From Sanguibacter keddieii DSM 10542 (GTDB lineage: Bacteria > Actinomycetota > Actinomycetes > Actinomycetales > Cellulomonadaceae): 64,000 bases of DNA. The first letter of the stretch is position 1. Every line of letters begins with the position of its first letter. The stretch spans positions 4,189,414 through 4,253,413 of the forward strand of contig NC_013521.1 in assembly GCF_000024925.1 (NCBI RefSeq), in the 5' to 3' direction. Under the pieces are notes generated by a model, which saw only the letters and a list, made by a program, of their open reading frames with translations, was not told where the DNA came from and did not search any database. Positions 1-8,537 of this stretch are shown piece by piece. The position numbers and the translations under genes are program-made.

Positions 1-1
1 C

Positions 2-499
2 GACGTGCAGGGGACGATGGCGGTCTTCGTCGACAGCACCGGCACCACGTTCCAGACGTGGCAACCCGACCAGAACACCGGCTTCGAGCTCAGCCGGGAG
101 CACGGCACCCCCGCCTGGCACGAGCTCGTGACCCACGACTACACGGCAGCGATCGACTTCTACCGCACCGTCCTCGGCTGGGAGACCCGCGTCGAGTCGG
201 ACACCGAGGACTACCGCTACACCGTCCACGTCGCCGACGGCGTCGACCGGTCCGGCATCGAGGACGGCTCGCGGGGCGGGGCCGCTGCCGCTGCCGCTGG
301 TGATGGTGCCACCGCACCGGCGTCCTGGGTCGTCTACTTCTGGGCTGACGACGTCGACGCGGCCGTGGCGGTCGCGGTCGAGCACGGTGGGTCGGTCGTC
401 GACCCGCCGACGGACTCCCCGTACGGGCGGACGGCCACGGTGGCCGACCCGACCGGGGCGCGCTTCTCGCTGCTGCAGACCATGCCGGCCGAGGGCTGA
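2..499 (+). CDS. VOC (glyoxalase/bleomycin-resistance) family protein, 5' truncated
   Basis: The reading frame is open from the first bases of the window, so the true start lies outside it. The first ~30 residues (AVFVDSTGTTFQTWQP) look like the last strand of one VOC domain, and residues ~35-160 form a complete second domain that starts with PAWHELVTHDYTAAIDFY and ends with a DPTGARFSLLQ motif. Tandem-VOC proteins of about 260 residues are common in actinobacteria, so roughly the N-terminal 100 residues are probably missing. An Ala/Gly-rich insert (residues ~88-104) sits between the two halves of the second domain. The substrate is unknown; members include metal-dependent enzymes and binding proteins. 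Confidence 0.8.
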   Translation, partial: DVQGTMAVFVDSTGTTFQTWQPDQNTGFELSREHGTPAWHELVTHDYTAAIDFYRTVLGWETRVESDTEDYRYTVHVADGVDRSGIEDGSRGGAAAAAAGDGATAPASWVVYFWADDVDAAVAVAVEHGGSVVDPPTDSPYGRTATVADPTGARFSLLQTMPAEG

Positions 500-600
500 C
501 GGGCACCGGCGGCGCTGCTGGCCGGGAGCACCTCGACCACCGGCCGAGGCTGGCGGGTACCGGCAGCACCGCCACCCGAGAGCACCTCGACCTCAGGACC

Positions 601-1425
601 TCAGTCGCGGTCGGCCGGGTCCAGCTCGGTCCAGACCACCACGTAACCCTCGTCGAGCTCGACCTCGAGCTCGTCGCCGTTCTCGAGCAGCACGTCCACC
701 TCGAAGGCGTGGTCGCGGTCGTCGCTGCGGTCGACGTCGGTCACGGTGCCGCCACCGGCCTCCGCGAGCGCGGCGTCGGTCACGGCTGCGATCTCGGCGT
801 CGGTGAGCGGCACGTCGTCAGCGTCGCGACGGTCGTCGGCACCACGGTCGCCGTCGCCCGGGCGGTCGCCCTCGGCAGGCGCCCCGCCCTGGGCCGCGGC
901 GCCGAGGTCCTGGCTGCCCTGGCCCCGGTCGTCGTCGCGGTCGTCGCGGTCGCGGTCACCGCTCCCGTCGCGGTACTCGCCGCCGTCGCGGTAGTCGTCG
1001 CCGCGACGCTCGTCGGAGGTGCTCCAGGACCGGTCGTCGTCGTCACGCTCGTCGAGCGCGTACGCCGCCCCGGCGCCACCGACAGCCAGCAGACCGACCA
1101 CAGCGGCAGTGATCCACACGGGCTTGCGACGCCACACGGGTTGCTTCTGCGCGGGTGCGGCTGTGGCGAAGGCGGCCGGTGCCGCGGCGTAGGTCGCCGA
1201 GGACGGCGGGACGGCCGGGGGCGCCGCACTCGGGGCCGCCTGCGCGCCAGCCGGTCGATCCGTGCCGTGGGCTGCCGCCCGGTCGTCGCGGGCCGGGTTC
1301 GCCTCGCGGGCCGGGTTCGCCTCGCGGGCCGGGTTCGCCTCGCGGGCCAGGTTCGCCTCGCGAGGGTTCTCGTCGCGGGGGTGCTCGTCGCGGTCAGGGT
1401 TCTCGGGGATGCGGTTCGTGTCCAT
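601..1425 (-). CDS. Single-pass membrane protein with C-terminal PepSY-like domain
   Basis: The 274-residue protein has a Pro/Ala/Glu/Arg-rich cytoplasmic N-terminus that includes a repeated AREANP hexapeptide (residues ~22-47), one membrane segment at ~103-124, and an acidic Asp/Arg-rich linker. The C-terminal ~60 residues (PLTDAEIAAVTDAALAEAG onward, ending in GYVVVWTELD) resemble a PepSY domain, a module often linked to inhibition of proteases or to sensing. It is encoded next to and downstream of the two-component system genes on the same strand, with CTGAAG direct repeats just upstream of the start, so it is probably a target of that regulator. Actinobacterial PepSY proteins often sit beside such HK/RR pairs. 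The exact function is unknown. Confidence 0.75.
   Translation of the reverse strand: MDTNRIPENPDRDEHPRDENPREANLAREANPAREANPAREANPARDDRAAAHGTDRPAGAQAAPSAAPPAVPPSSATYAAAPAAFATAAPAQKQPVWRRKPVWITAAVVGLLAVGGAGAAYALDERDDDDRSWSTSDERRGDDYRDGGEYRDGSGDRDRDDRDDDRGQGSQDLGAAAQGGAPAEGDRPGDGDRGADDRRDADDVPLTDAEIAAVTDAALAEAGGGTVTDVDRSDDRDHAFEVDVLLENGDELEVELDEGYVVVWTELDPADRD
1288..1359. repeat. Four tandem 18-bp repeats inside the PepSY-protein gene
   Basis: The unit gcgggccgggttcgcctc occurs four times head to tail, with one substitution in the last copy. Read on the minus strand it encodes the AREANP repeat. An in-frame 18-bp unit can expand or contract without breaking the protein. Confidence 0.9.
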
Positions 1426-1448
1426 GCCTGCAGTCTGCGACCGCGGTG

Positions 1449-1485
1449 CTGAAGGCCTCCTGAAGCATCCTGAAGCGCTCTTCAG
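1449..1485. promoter_or_regulatory. Probable response-regulator binding repeats upstream of the PepSY gene
   Basis: CTGAAG occurs at 1449, 1460 and 1470 (spacing 11 and 10), followed by the inverted copy CTTCAG at 1480. The same hexamer with an 11-base period precedes the response regulator gene. Hexamers repeated with ~5-base spacers are typical of OmpR/PmrA-type dimer sites. The link to this regulator is inferred from position. Confidence 0.6.
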
Positions 1486-1494
1486 GGACGCGTC

Positions 1495-2859
1495 TCAGGC
1501 ATCCCCGACGGCGGGCAGCGTGACCGTGAAGCGGGCACCGCCACCCGTCCCGTCGCCCACCTCGACCGCGCCGCCGTGCAGACGCACCGCGTCGGCGACG
1601 ATCGCCAGGCCGAGGCCCGAGCCGCCGTCGTCGCGCGCCCGTGCCTCGTCGAGGCGCACGAACCGCTCGAACACGCGCCCGCGCTCTGCCACGGGCACCC
1701 CCGCGCCGTCGTCCTCGACGACCACGCGCACCACCCCGCCCTGCTCCCACGACGCGAGGGTCACGGTGGACCGGGCGTGCCGCACGGCGTTGTCGACGAG
1801 GTTGCGCACCACCCGCCCGAGCAGCGCCTCGTCGCCGCGCGCGCGGGCCGCGCCGATCTTCGAGGCGTCGACCGCGACGGTCCCGGCACCGCGGAGCCGG
1901 GACGCCTCGGCGAGCAGCAGGTCGTCGAGGTCGACCGGGCGCCCGCTGCCCTGCCGCGAGCGCTCGTCCAGCCGGGCGAGCAGCAGCAGCGACTCGACGA
2001 GGTCCTGGACGCGCGCCCCCTCCGCGAGGACGGTCCCGGCGAGCTCGGTCACCGCGACCCTGTCGGGGTGCGCAGCGGCGACCTCGGCGTACTGACGCAT
2101 GGCGGCGAGCGGCGAACGGAGCTCGTGCGAGGCGTCGGAGACGAAACGACGCTGCGCCGCCTGAGCACGGTCGAGGCGCCCGAGCATCTCGTTCATGGTC
2201 TCGGCGAGGCGCGTCACCTCGTCGCCGGACGGCGGGACCTGCACGCGACGGTCGAGCTCGTGGGCCTCGAGACCGGCCACCTCGCTGCGGATCCGCTCGA
2301 CGGGCGCCAGCGCCCGTCCGACCACCACCCAGGCGGTGAGCCCGACGAGGAGCACGAGCACCACGACCGCCACTACGAGCAGCGTCACGACGGTGCTGAC
2401 CGCGTCCTCGGAGTCCTCCAGGGAGCGCCCGGCGAGCACACGGACGTCCTGCCCTGCGACCTCGACGTCCTCGCCGACGAACACCACCGGCTCGTCGTCG
2501 ACGGTGGCCGTGAAAGAGTCCCCGCGCGGCAGGGGCGAGGGGAGCACGATGTCCTCGTCGCTGACGTCCAGCACGGAGCCGTCGGCGGAGACGAGCACCA
2601 GCAGGTGGTCGTCGGACGCCGGGATCCGCGCCTCGCCGGAGGCCTCCACCTGCGCGGCGACGAGCTCGGCGTCGGCCGCCGCCCCCTGCTCGACGCTGCC
2701 CCGCAGAGACGCCGAGAGCAGCGCGACGAACACGAAGGACCCGAGCACCAGGAACACGCCGACCACGAGGGCCGCGCCGAGCGCGGCGCGAGACCGGACG
2801 GTGCGCCACGGGCGACGGCGGGCTGGGACTGGTGCTGGGGCCGGGGCTGCGTCAGCCAC
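1495..2859 (-). CDS. Sensor histidine kinase (HAMP, HisKA, HATPase)
   Basis: This 454-residue membrane kinase would sense an extracytoplasmic signal and phosphorylate the response regulator encoded just upstream. Membrane segments lie at ~25-50 and ~155-180 and bracket an extracellular domain of ~105 residues. A HAMP linker (~180-233) follows, then the phospho-acceptor motif SDASHELRSPL with His245, and an ATPase domain with NLVDNAVRHA, EDDGAGV and GSGLGLAIV. The start is the GTG at 2859, which overlaps the end of the regulator gene by 8 bases (GTGGCTGA); the longer upstream frame is only a shadow of that gene. The overlap implies translational coupling. The ligand is unknown. Confidence 0.92.
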   Translation of the reverse strand: MADAAPAPAPVPARRRPWRTVRSRAALGAALVVGVFLVLGSFVFVALLSASLRGSVEQGAAADAELVAAQVEASGEARIPASDDHLLVLVSADGSVLDVSDEDIVLPSPLPRGDSFTATVDDEPVVFVGEDVEVAGQDVRVLAGRSLEDSEDAVSTVVTLLVVAVVVLVLLVGLTAWVVVGRALAPVERIRSEVAGLEAHELDRRVQVPPSGDEVTRLAETMNEMLGRLDRAQAAQRRFVSDASHELRSPLAAMRQYAEVAAAHPDRVAVTELAGTVLAEGARVQDLVESLLLLARLDERSRQGSGRPVDLDDLLLAEASRLRGAGTVAVDASKIGAARARGDEALLGRVVRNLVDNAVRHARSTVTLASWEQGGVVRVVVEDDGAGVPVAERGRVFERFVRLDEARARDDGGSGLGLAIVADAVRLHGGAVEVGDGTGGGARFTVTLPAVGDA

Positions 2860-3529
2860 GCCCGACCGCCAGCCGGTACCCGGCGCCGCGCAGCGTCTCG
2901 ATCGACGCGCGCCCGAAGGGCCGGTCGACCTTGTTGCGCAGGTGGCGCACGTACACCTCGACGATGTTCGGGTCACCCTCGAAGTCGCCGTCCCACACGT
3001 TGTCGAGCACCTGACGCTTGGACACCACGTCCCCGGCGTTGCGGATGAGGAACTCCAGCACGGCGAACTCGCGCGAGGTCAGCTCGATCTCGACGTCACC
3101 GCGACGCACCCTCCGGGCTGCCGGGTCGAGCTGCAGGTCGCCCGCCTCGAGCACCACGGGCCGCTCGCGGGAGCCCCGGCGCACCAGGGAGCGCAGCCGC
3201 GCCACGAGGACCGCGTACGAGAAGGGCTTGCTGAGGAAGTCGTCGGCACCGGTGTCGAGAGCCTCGACCTGGTCCCACTCGCCGTCCTTGGCGGTCAGCA
3301 TGAGGATCGGCGTCCAGTCCTCGGCCGCACGCAGCCGCTCGCACACCGTGTACCCGTTCATGCCCGGCATCATGATGTCGAGCACGATCGCGTCGTACCG
3401 GTGCTCCTGGGCCATCCACAGTCCGTCGACCCCGTTCGCCGCCACGTCGACCGCGAAGCCCTCGGCCTCGAGACCGCGCCGCACACCGTCGACCAGCCGC
3501 ACCTCGTCGTCCACCACCAGGATCCGCAT
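2852..3529 (-). CDS. OmpR-family two-component response regulator
   Basis: The 225-residue protein has a receiver domain with acidic pair DD (7-8), phospho-acceptor Asp51 (in VLDIMMPG) and Lys101 (in FLSKPF). A winged-helix DNA-binding domain follows (REFAVLEFLIRNAGDVVSK, VRHLRNKV, GAGYRL). The ATG at 3529 is preceded by a GGAGG ribosome site. The gene leads the minus-strand unit regulator-kinase-PepSY protein and is divergent from the oxidoreductase gene. The CTGAAG repeats upstream suggest autoregulation. Its closest functional relatives are probably regulators of the CutR/TcrA/PmrA type. Confidence 0.92.
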   Translation of the reverse strand: MRILVVDDEVRLVDGVRRGLEAEGFAVDVAANGVDGLWMAQEHRYDAIVLDIMMPGMNGYTVCERLRAAEDWTPILMLTAKDGEWDQVEALDTGADDFLSKPFSYAVLVARLRSLVRRGSRERPVVLEAGDLQLDPAARRVRRGDVEIELTSREFAVLEFLIRNAGDVVSKRQVLDNVWDGDFEGDPNIVEVYVRHLRNKVDRPFGRASIETLRGAGYRLAVGRG

Positions 3530-3568
3530 CCGCGTCACACCTCCGGTGGACAGTGTGCCCGGTCGGCG

Positions 3569-3586
3569 CTGAAGGCGGGCTGAAGG
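3569..3586. promoter_or_regulatory. CTGAAG direct repeat upstream of the response regulator
   Basis: Two CTGAAG hexamers start at 3569 and 3580, an exact 11-base period with a 5-base spacer. They lie ~40-55 bases upstream of the regulator start, in the divergent region shared with the oxidoreductase gene. The identical arrangement occurs at 1449-1475. It is probably an autoregulatory site. Confidence 0.6.
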
Positions 3587-3691
3587 GCTGGGCTGGGAGT
3601 CGGGCAGGGAGCTGGCTGGGTCGCCTCCGGCTGCGTGCACGGTCCCCAGGGGCGACGATGGGCAGAGCCCACCGACACGAGGAGCACGCGC

Positions 3692-5173
3692 ATGAGCACC
3701 AGCACCGACCACTCGTCAGACTCGTCGAGCGCCGCCGAGACCACCTACGACGTGATCGTGGTGGGCGCGGGCGCCGTCGGCGAGAACGCTGCCGACCGTG
3801 CCGGTCGCACCGGCCTGAGCGTCGCCGTGGTGGAGGCCGAGCTGGTCGGGGGCGAGTGCTCCTACTGGGCGTGCATGCCGTCCAAGGCGCTCCTGCGCCC
3901 CGGTGCGGTCCTCGAGGCCGCCCGGGCCGTGCCCGGCGCCGCCGAGATGATCACCGGGACCCTCGACCCCGCGAAGGTCCTCGCCCGCCGCGACTCCTTC
4001 ACGTCCGGCTGGGACGACTCGAGCCAGGTGGACTGGCTCGACGGTGCGGGCATCGCGCTGGTCCGCGGGCGCGCGCGCCTCACCGGGCCCAAGACCCTCG
4101 ACGTCACGGCCGACGACGGCACCGTGACCCACCTGACCGCTCGGCACGCGGTGGTCGTCGCGACCGGCAGCGTGCCCGTCGTCCCACCGGTCCCCGGTCT
4201 CGCCGAGGCGAACCCCTGGGGCAGCCGCGAGGCGACGTCGGTCAAGGAGGTCCCGGCGTCGCTGGCGATCATGGGTGGTGGCGTCGTAGGCGTCGAGATG
4301 GCCACGGCCTTCGCCGACCTCGGCACGAAGGTCACCCTCGTGGTGCGGGGTGAGCGGCTCCTCGCGTCGAACGAGCCCTTCGCCGGCGAGGCCGTCGCCG
4401 ACTCCCTCCGCGACCTGGGCGTCGACGTGCACCTGAGCACGGACGTCACCTCGGTCGAGGTGCACGACGACGGCACCCATTTGGTCACCTCGTCAGGCGG
4501 CTCGACCCAGACGCTCGTCGCGGAGAGGCTGCTCGTCGCGACCGGGCGGAAGCCCGCGACCGACGACATCGGCCTCGACGTCGTCGGGCTCACGGCCGGC
4601 GACCCCCTGACCGTCGACGACGCGATGCTCGTCGAGGGCGTCGAGGGCGGCTGGCTGTTCGCCGTCGGAGACGTCACCGGGCGCGTGGCCACCACGCACC
4701 AGGGCAAGTACGACGCGCGCGTCGCCGGGGACGTCGTCGCCGCGCGGTTCGGCGGCTCCTCCGAGGGTGAGCTGGACGCGCCCGACTGGAGCCGGTTCCG
4801 CGCGACCGCCGACCACGCCGCAGTACCCCAGGTCGTGTTCTCCCGCCCCGAGGTCGCGAGCGTCGGCCTCACCGAGCAGGGAGCCAAGGACGCCGGGTAC
4901 CAGGTCGACGTGTTCTCCTACGACCTCGGCTCCGTCGCCGGGGCAGCCGTCGCGGCCGACGGGTTCACCGGGAAGGCGCAGATCGTCGTGGACACCGACC
5001 GCGGCGTGATCGTCGGCGCGACCTTCGTCGGCCCGGAGGTCGCCGAGCTGCTGCACGCCGCGACCATCGCCGTCGTCGGCGAGGTGCCGCTCGACCGGCT
5101 CTGGCACGCCGTGCCGTCGTACCCGACGGTCTCCGAGGTGTGGCTGCGGCTGCTCGAGGCCGCCGGGCTCTGA
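3692..5173 (+). CDS. FAD-dependent pyridine nucleotide-disulfide oxidoreductase
   Basis: This 493-residue flavoprotein belongs to the dihydrolipoamide dehydrogenase/mercuric reductase family. An FAD-binding GAGAVG lies at 25-30, the redox-active pair CSYWAC at 56-61 ([18 protein letters not shown]), a second Rossmann motif [10 protein letters not shown] near 195, and an FAD-binding [16 protein letters not shown] pair further on. The dimerisation domain ends [12 protein letters not shown]; where Lpd and glutathione reductase have the catalytic HPT-x-SE, this protein has YPT, so the active-site base seems absent. Many actinobacterial paralogues of unknown substrate are like this. The ATG at 3692 follows a GAGGAG site; the upstream in-frame extension lacks one. 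Confidence 0.88.
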   Translation: MSTSTDHSSDSSSAAETTYDVIVVGAGAVGENAADRAGRTGLSVAVVEAELVGGECSYWACMPSKALLRPGAVLEAARAVPGAAEMITGTLDPAKVLARRDSFTSGWDDSSQVDWLDGAGIALVRGRARLTGPKTLDVTADDGTVTHLTARHAVVVATGSVPVVPPVPGLAEANPWGSREATSVKEVPASLAIMGGGVVGVEMATAFADLGTKVTLVVRGERLLASNEPFAGEAVADSLRDLGVDVHLSTDVTSVEVHDDGTHLVTSSGGSTQTLVAERLLVATGRKPATDDIGLDVVGLTAGDPLTVDDAMLVEGVEGGWLFAVGDVTGRVATTHQGKYDARVAGDVVAARFGGSSEGELDAPDWSRFRATADHAAVPQVVFSRPEVASVGLTEQGAKDAGYQVDVFSYDLGSVAGAAVAADGFTGKAQIVVDTDRGVIVGATFVGPEVAELLHAATIAVVGEVPLDRLWHAVPSYPTVSEVWLRLLEAAGL

Positions 5174-5328
5174 CCGGAACCTCTCTGACAGGAGACCCCG
5201 GCCACGCTCCCCCGGGCACTACGGTGGTCAGCGGCCGTCCACCTGCGGCAGTCGGACGGCCGTCGGGCGTCCGCCCGGCGGCCGCCCCGCAGCACGCCGT
5301 AGCCCAGAGCCCGTAGCCCGGAGGACCC

Positions 5329-6027
5329 GTGAAGTTCGAGCACGCACCGCAGGCCTCCTACGAGGACGTCGGCGGCGGCCAGGTGCTGCACTCGGCCCCG
5401 GGGTTCCCCGGGTTCCCGGCGCGGCTCGCGGTCGAGCTGTTCGAGCGCGCGCGGGTGCTCGTGGGCCGCGAGCGCGTCGGTCTCTGGGACCCGATGTGCG
5501 GTGCCGGCGGGATCCTCACGTCGGTCGCGCTGCTGCGTCCCGACGCGCTCACGCGGGTCCTCGCGAGTGACGTCGACGAGGGGGCGCTCGAGCTCGCCCG
5601 CAAGAACCTGCTGCTCACGACCGTCCCAGGCCTCGAGGCGCGGCGGGCCGAGCTCGTCGAGCGGGGTGCGGCCGCGGGGCGGGTCGCGTCAGCCGACCGG
5701 CTCCTGGCTCGGGTCGCCGGGCTCCCGGCGCCGCCCGCCTCCCTCGCCCGCGCAGACGTCACCGACCCGTCCTCCGTCGCCGGCCTCGACCTCGACGGCG
5801 TCGACGTCGTCATGGCCGACCTGCCCTACGGCACCCAGACCGACTGGGCCTCGACCTCGACGACGCCGACCGCGCAGGCTCTCGAGGTCCTCCGTGACGC
5901 CCTCCCGGACGGCGCCGTCGTCGTGCTGAGCACCACCGAGCGAGAGCACCTGCGCGGGCTGCCCGACGCGACCAGGTCCTTCAAGCACGGCCACCGGTAC
6001 GTCCGGCTGTACCGGACGGGTGCCTGA
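5329..6027 (+). CDS. AviRa-like rRNA methyltransferase
   Basis: This 232-residue SAM-dependent methyltransferase matches the pattern I recall for AviRa, the 23S rRNA methylase that protects the avilamycin producer. The shared stretches are a VLHSAPGFPGFPARLA segment near the N-terminus, the motif LWDPMCGAGGIL, ASDVDEGALELARKNL, and the catalytic-type ADLPYGTQTDW. SAM binding is expected at the DPMCGAGG loop. The start is GTG at 5329 after a GGAGGA site. It stands alone between the oxidoreductase and the TelA operon. Whether it confers resistance or is a housekeeping RNA methylase cannot be told from sequence. Confidence 0.72.
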   Translation: MKFEHAPQASYEDVGGGQVLHSAPGFPGFPARLAVELFERARVLVGRERVGLWDPMCGAGGILTSVALLRPDALTRVLASDVDEGALELARKNLLLTTVPGLEARRAELVERGAAAGRVASADRLLARVAGLPAPPASLARADVTDPSSVAGLDLDGVDVVMADLPYGTQTDWASTSTTPTAQALEVLRDALPDGAVVVLSTTEREHLRGLPDATRSFKHGHRYVRLYRTGA

Positions 6028-6227
6028 GCCCCGGCGGACATGGACGCTCGAGCCCCGGGGCCCGTCGACGCGCCGGTGCGCGCCGTCTGTCGGGCGGTCG
6101 AGACAGGCCGTCGAGGTGGGCAGTCGAGCCCATCCGTTCACCCGTCCGACCAGGTGCCCAGGCGGTAGAGTCGGGAACCGAGACGTCTTCGTCGACGAGC
6201 CTGCGCGACATGAGAACCGGAGTCCTG

Positions 6228-7427
6228 ATGAGCGAGAGCACCCCCCTGACCCCTCCCGGCGCATCCCTGGTGCTGCAGCCGCCGGCGCCCGTCGCCGCGG
6301 TCGAGCCGGAGCAGGTCGGTGGGATGGTCCCGGTCCCCGACGCCAAGAAGCAGGAGCTCGCGGCGACCGCCGAGGCGTACGCGGCCGAGCTCGCGACCCT
6401 CACGCCCAACAGCCCCGAGCTGCAGGCGAAGATCACCGAGATCACCACCCTCGGCCGCGACGAGATCCAGGGCGCCGCCAACGCGTCGAACCGCATGCTC
6501 GAGCGTCCCGCGTCCGCCCTGGCGGCAGCCAAGGGCAGCGGCGACGCCGGTGACGCGCAGGCCCGCGTGGCCAAGACGCTCACCGACCTGCGCTTCCAGG
6601 TCGAGGACCTCACGCCCAACCGTGCGGACCTCACCGGTGCCCGCAAGATCCTCGGGTTCATCCCCGGCGGGTCCAAGATCGCCCGGTACTTCGACCGCTA
6701 CAAGTCGGCGCAGGTGCAGCTCGACTCGATCACCCGCGCCCTCGAGTCCGGTCAGGACGAGCTCCGCAAGGACAACGCGTCGATCGAGCAGGAGAAGGTC
6801 AACCTCTGGAACACCATGGGCACGCTGTCGGAGTACGCCGTGCTCCTCGGCGGGCTCGACGCGGCCGTCGAGAAGAAGATCACCGAGGTCGAGGTCTCCT
6901 CCCCCGACACCGCCAAGGCCATGCGCTCCGACGTGCTGTTCGCCGTCCGCCAGCGCCGCGAGGACATCCTCACGCAGCTCGCCGTGTCCGCCCAGGGCTA
7001 CCTCGCGATGGACATGGTCCGCGCCAACAACGTCGAGCTCATCAAGGGCGTCGACCGGGCCCGCACCACCACGCTGTCTGCGCTGCGCACCGCCGTGATC
7101 GTCGCCCAGGCGCTCACCAACCAGCGTCTGGTCCTCGACCAGATCACCGCGCTCAACAAGACGACCAGCGACCTCATCGCCTCGAACGCCGAGATGCTCA
7201 AGACCACCTCGGCGGACATCCACCGCCAGGCCGCCGCCTCGACCATCGAGATCGACAAGCTCGAGAAGGCGTTCCAGGACGTCTTCGAGACCATGGACGC
7301 GATCGACACCTTCCGCGCCGAGGCCGCTTCGAGCATGGCCGTGACCATCACGTCGCTCGAGGGTCAGATCGAGCGGGCGCAGCCGTACCTCGAGCGGGCC
7401 AAGAGCCGCCCCGAGATCACCTCCTGA
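6228..7427 (+). CDS. TelA-family toxic anion resistance protein
   Basis: The 399-residue soluble protein is largely alpha-helical and rich in Gln, Glu and Lys. It shows family hallmarks of TelA/PF05816: a PGGSKIARYFDRYKSAQ segment near 150, an NLWNTMGTLSEYA segment, and a helical C-terminus with TTSADIHRQAA. Family members are associated with tellurite, nisin or cell-envelope stress resistance; the mechanism is not settled. An ATG at 6228 is preferred over the in-frame ATG at 6210 because it follows a GGAG at a normal distance. It is first in a plus-strand operon with TerD-type genes, which supports the call. Confidence 0.88.
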   Translation: MSESTPLTPPGASLVLQPPAPVAAVEPEQVGGMVPVPDAKKQELAATAEAYAAELATLTPNSPELQAKITEITTLGRDEIQGAANASNRMLERPASALAAAKGSGDAGDAQARVAKTLTDLRFQVEDLTPNRADLTGARKILGFIPGGSKIARYFDRYKSAQVQLDSITRALESGQDELRKDNASIEQEKVNLWNTMGTLSEYAVLLGGLDAAVEKKITEVEVSSPDTAKAMRSDVLFAVRQRREDILTQLAVSAQGYLAMDMVRANNVELIKGVDRARTTTLSALRTAVIVAQALTNQRLVLDQITALNKTTSDLIASNAEMLKTTSADIHRQAAASTIEIDKLEKAFQDVFETMDAIDTFRAEAASSMAVTITSLEGQIERAQPYLERAKSRPEITS

Positions 7428-7499
7428 CCCACTCCGCCGGCCCAGCAGGCCAGCACGCACGACCTCCGCAATCCCGCACGCACCGACGAGGACGAACCG

Positions 7500-7958
7500 A
7501 TGAGCTGGTTGTTCGGACGCCGGGGCCCGGCCGTCCCGGACACCCCGGCACCGGTCGCCGCCCCGGAACCGCAGGCGCCCTTCCACGACGTCATGGAGGG
7601 GCACCTGCGCGGGCTCGTCGGTGCCGCCAAGCAGAGCGGGGCGACCCTGCCCGTCCCCGCGTCCATCCTGCTGTTCTCGATGCTCGACAACCTCAACGAG
7701 CTGCTCGACCACACCCTCGTCGCACCGCCGACGGTCGACGAGCAGATCGCCATCGAGTTCATGATCAAGGACTACATCCCCTCGACCGTCAACGCCTTCC
7801 TCGCCTCGCGCGCCGAGCGCGCCACGAAGGAAGAGCTCCTGCTCAGCCAGCTGCGCCTGCTCGACGGCCGCGTCCACTCGATGGTGACCGCGGTCTACGC
7901 GCACGACAACGCCCAGCTCGAGATCAACGGTCGATTCCTCCGCGAGAAGTTCGGGTGA
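7500..7958 (+). CDS. Hypothetical protein of the TelA/TerD operon
   Basis: I do not recognise this 152-residue protein. It starts with MSWLFGRRGPA, has a Pro/Ala-rich stretch to residue ~28, and then a predicted all-helical body (MEGHLRGLVGAAKQSG, LPVPASILLFSMLDNLNELLDH, MIKDYIPSTVNAF) without signal peptide or membrane segment. It lies 72 bases after the TelA gene and 6 bases before the TerD gene, so it is almost certainly co-transcribed with them. A role as partner of TelA or TerD is an inference from context only. Confidence 0.75.
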   Translation: MSWLFGRRGPAVPDTPAPVAAPEPQAPFHDVMEGHLRGLVGAAKQSGATLPVPASILLFSMLDNLNELLDHTLVAPPTVDEQIAIEFMIKDYIPSTVNAFLASRAERATKEELLLSQLRLLDGRVHSMVTAVYAHDNAQLEINGRFLREKFG

Positions 7959-7964
7959 CCTGAC

Positions 7965-8537
7965 ATGCCAGCCATCACGCTCTCCAAGGGCGCCAACGCC
8001 TCCGTCACCCACAACGTCCCCACGGCCACGACCATCACGGTCGGGTTCTCGTGGCACGTCGTGCAGAGCAACGGACCGGCGACCGAGGTCGTGCCGTGCG
8101 CGATCGCGTGCGGCCAGGACGGCCTCGCCGTGACCGCCCAGCACGTCGTGTACTTCAACCAGATGCTCAGCCCCGACGAGGCGGTCTCCTACGAGCCCGA
8201 CGGGTCGCTGCCCGGCGGTGACGTCGAGCAGATCGAGGTCGACCTCCAGCGGATCCCCTCGAACGTCATGAGCATCGCGCTGATCCTCTACGTCAACCCC
8301 GACCTGCGTCAGCCCGGCACCTTCGACAGCGTGCGGGACTGCGTGGTGCGCGTCCTCGACCGCGCCGGCTCCGAGGTGATCCGCTACCCGGTCGAGGCCG
8401 CAGACCTCGGCGCGACGAGCGCCGTCGTCGCCGGCGAGCTGTACCGCCGCCAGAACGAGTGGAAGTTCCGCGCCATCGGGCAGGGCTTCGCCGGAGGGGT
8501 CGCCGACGTCGCGCAGAACTTCGGCTTCGAGCTGTGA
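7965..8537 (+). CDS. TerD-family tellurium resistance/stress protein
   Basis: The 190-residue protein has the TerD fold signature: N-terminal LSKGANASV, a central GGDVEQIEVDLQRIP segment, and the C-terminal ELYRRQNEWKFRAIGQGF that is nearly invariant in TerD/TerE/TerZ. Family members bind calcium through acidic loops and belong to chemical-stress and phage-defence associated Ter operons. Here the usual D-x-D-D-E cluster is reduced (GGDVEQ), so calcium binding may be weaker. The gene overlaps the next one by GTGA, indicating coupled translation. Confidence 0.9.
   Translation: MPAITLSKGANASVTHNVPTATTITVGFSWHVVQSNGPATEVVPCAIACGQDGLAVTAQHVVYFNQMLSPDEAVSYEPDGSLPGGDVEQIEVDLQRIPSNVMSIALILYVNPDLRQPGTFDSVRDCVVRVLDRAGSEVIRYPVEAADLGATSAVVAGELYRRQNEWKFRAIGQGFAGGVADVAQNFGFEL

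Noticed and set aside
1288..1359. CRISPR-like repeat
   Set aside because: Units are 18 bases, contiguous without spacers, and encode a peptide repeat in frame. No CRISPR array was found anywhere in the window.
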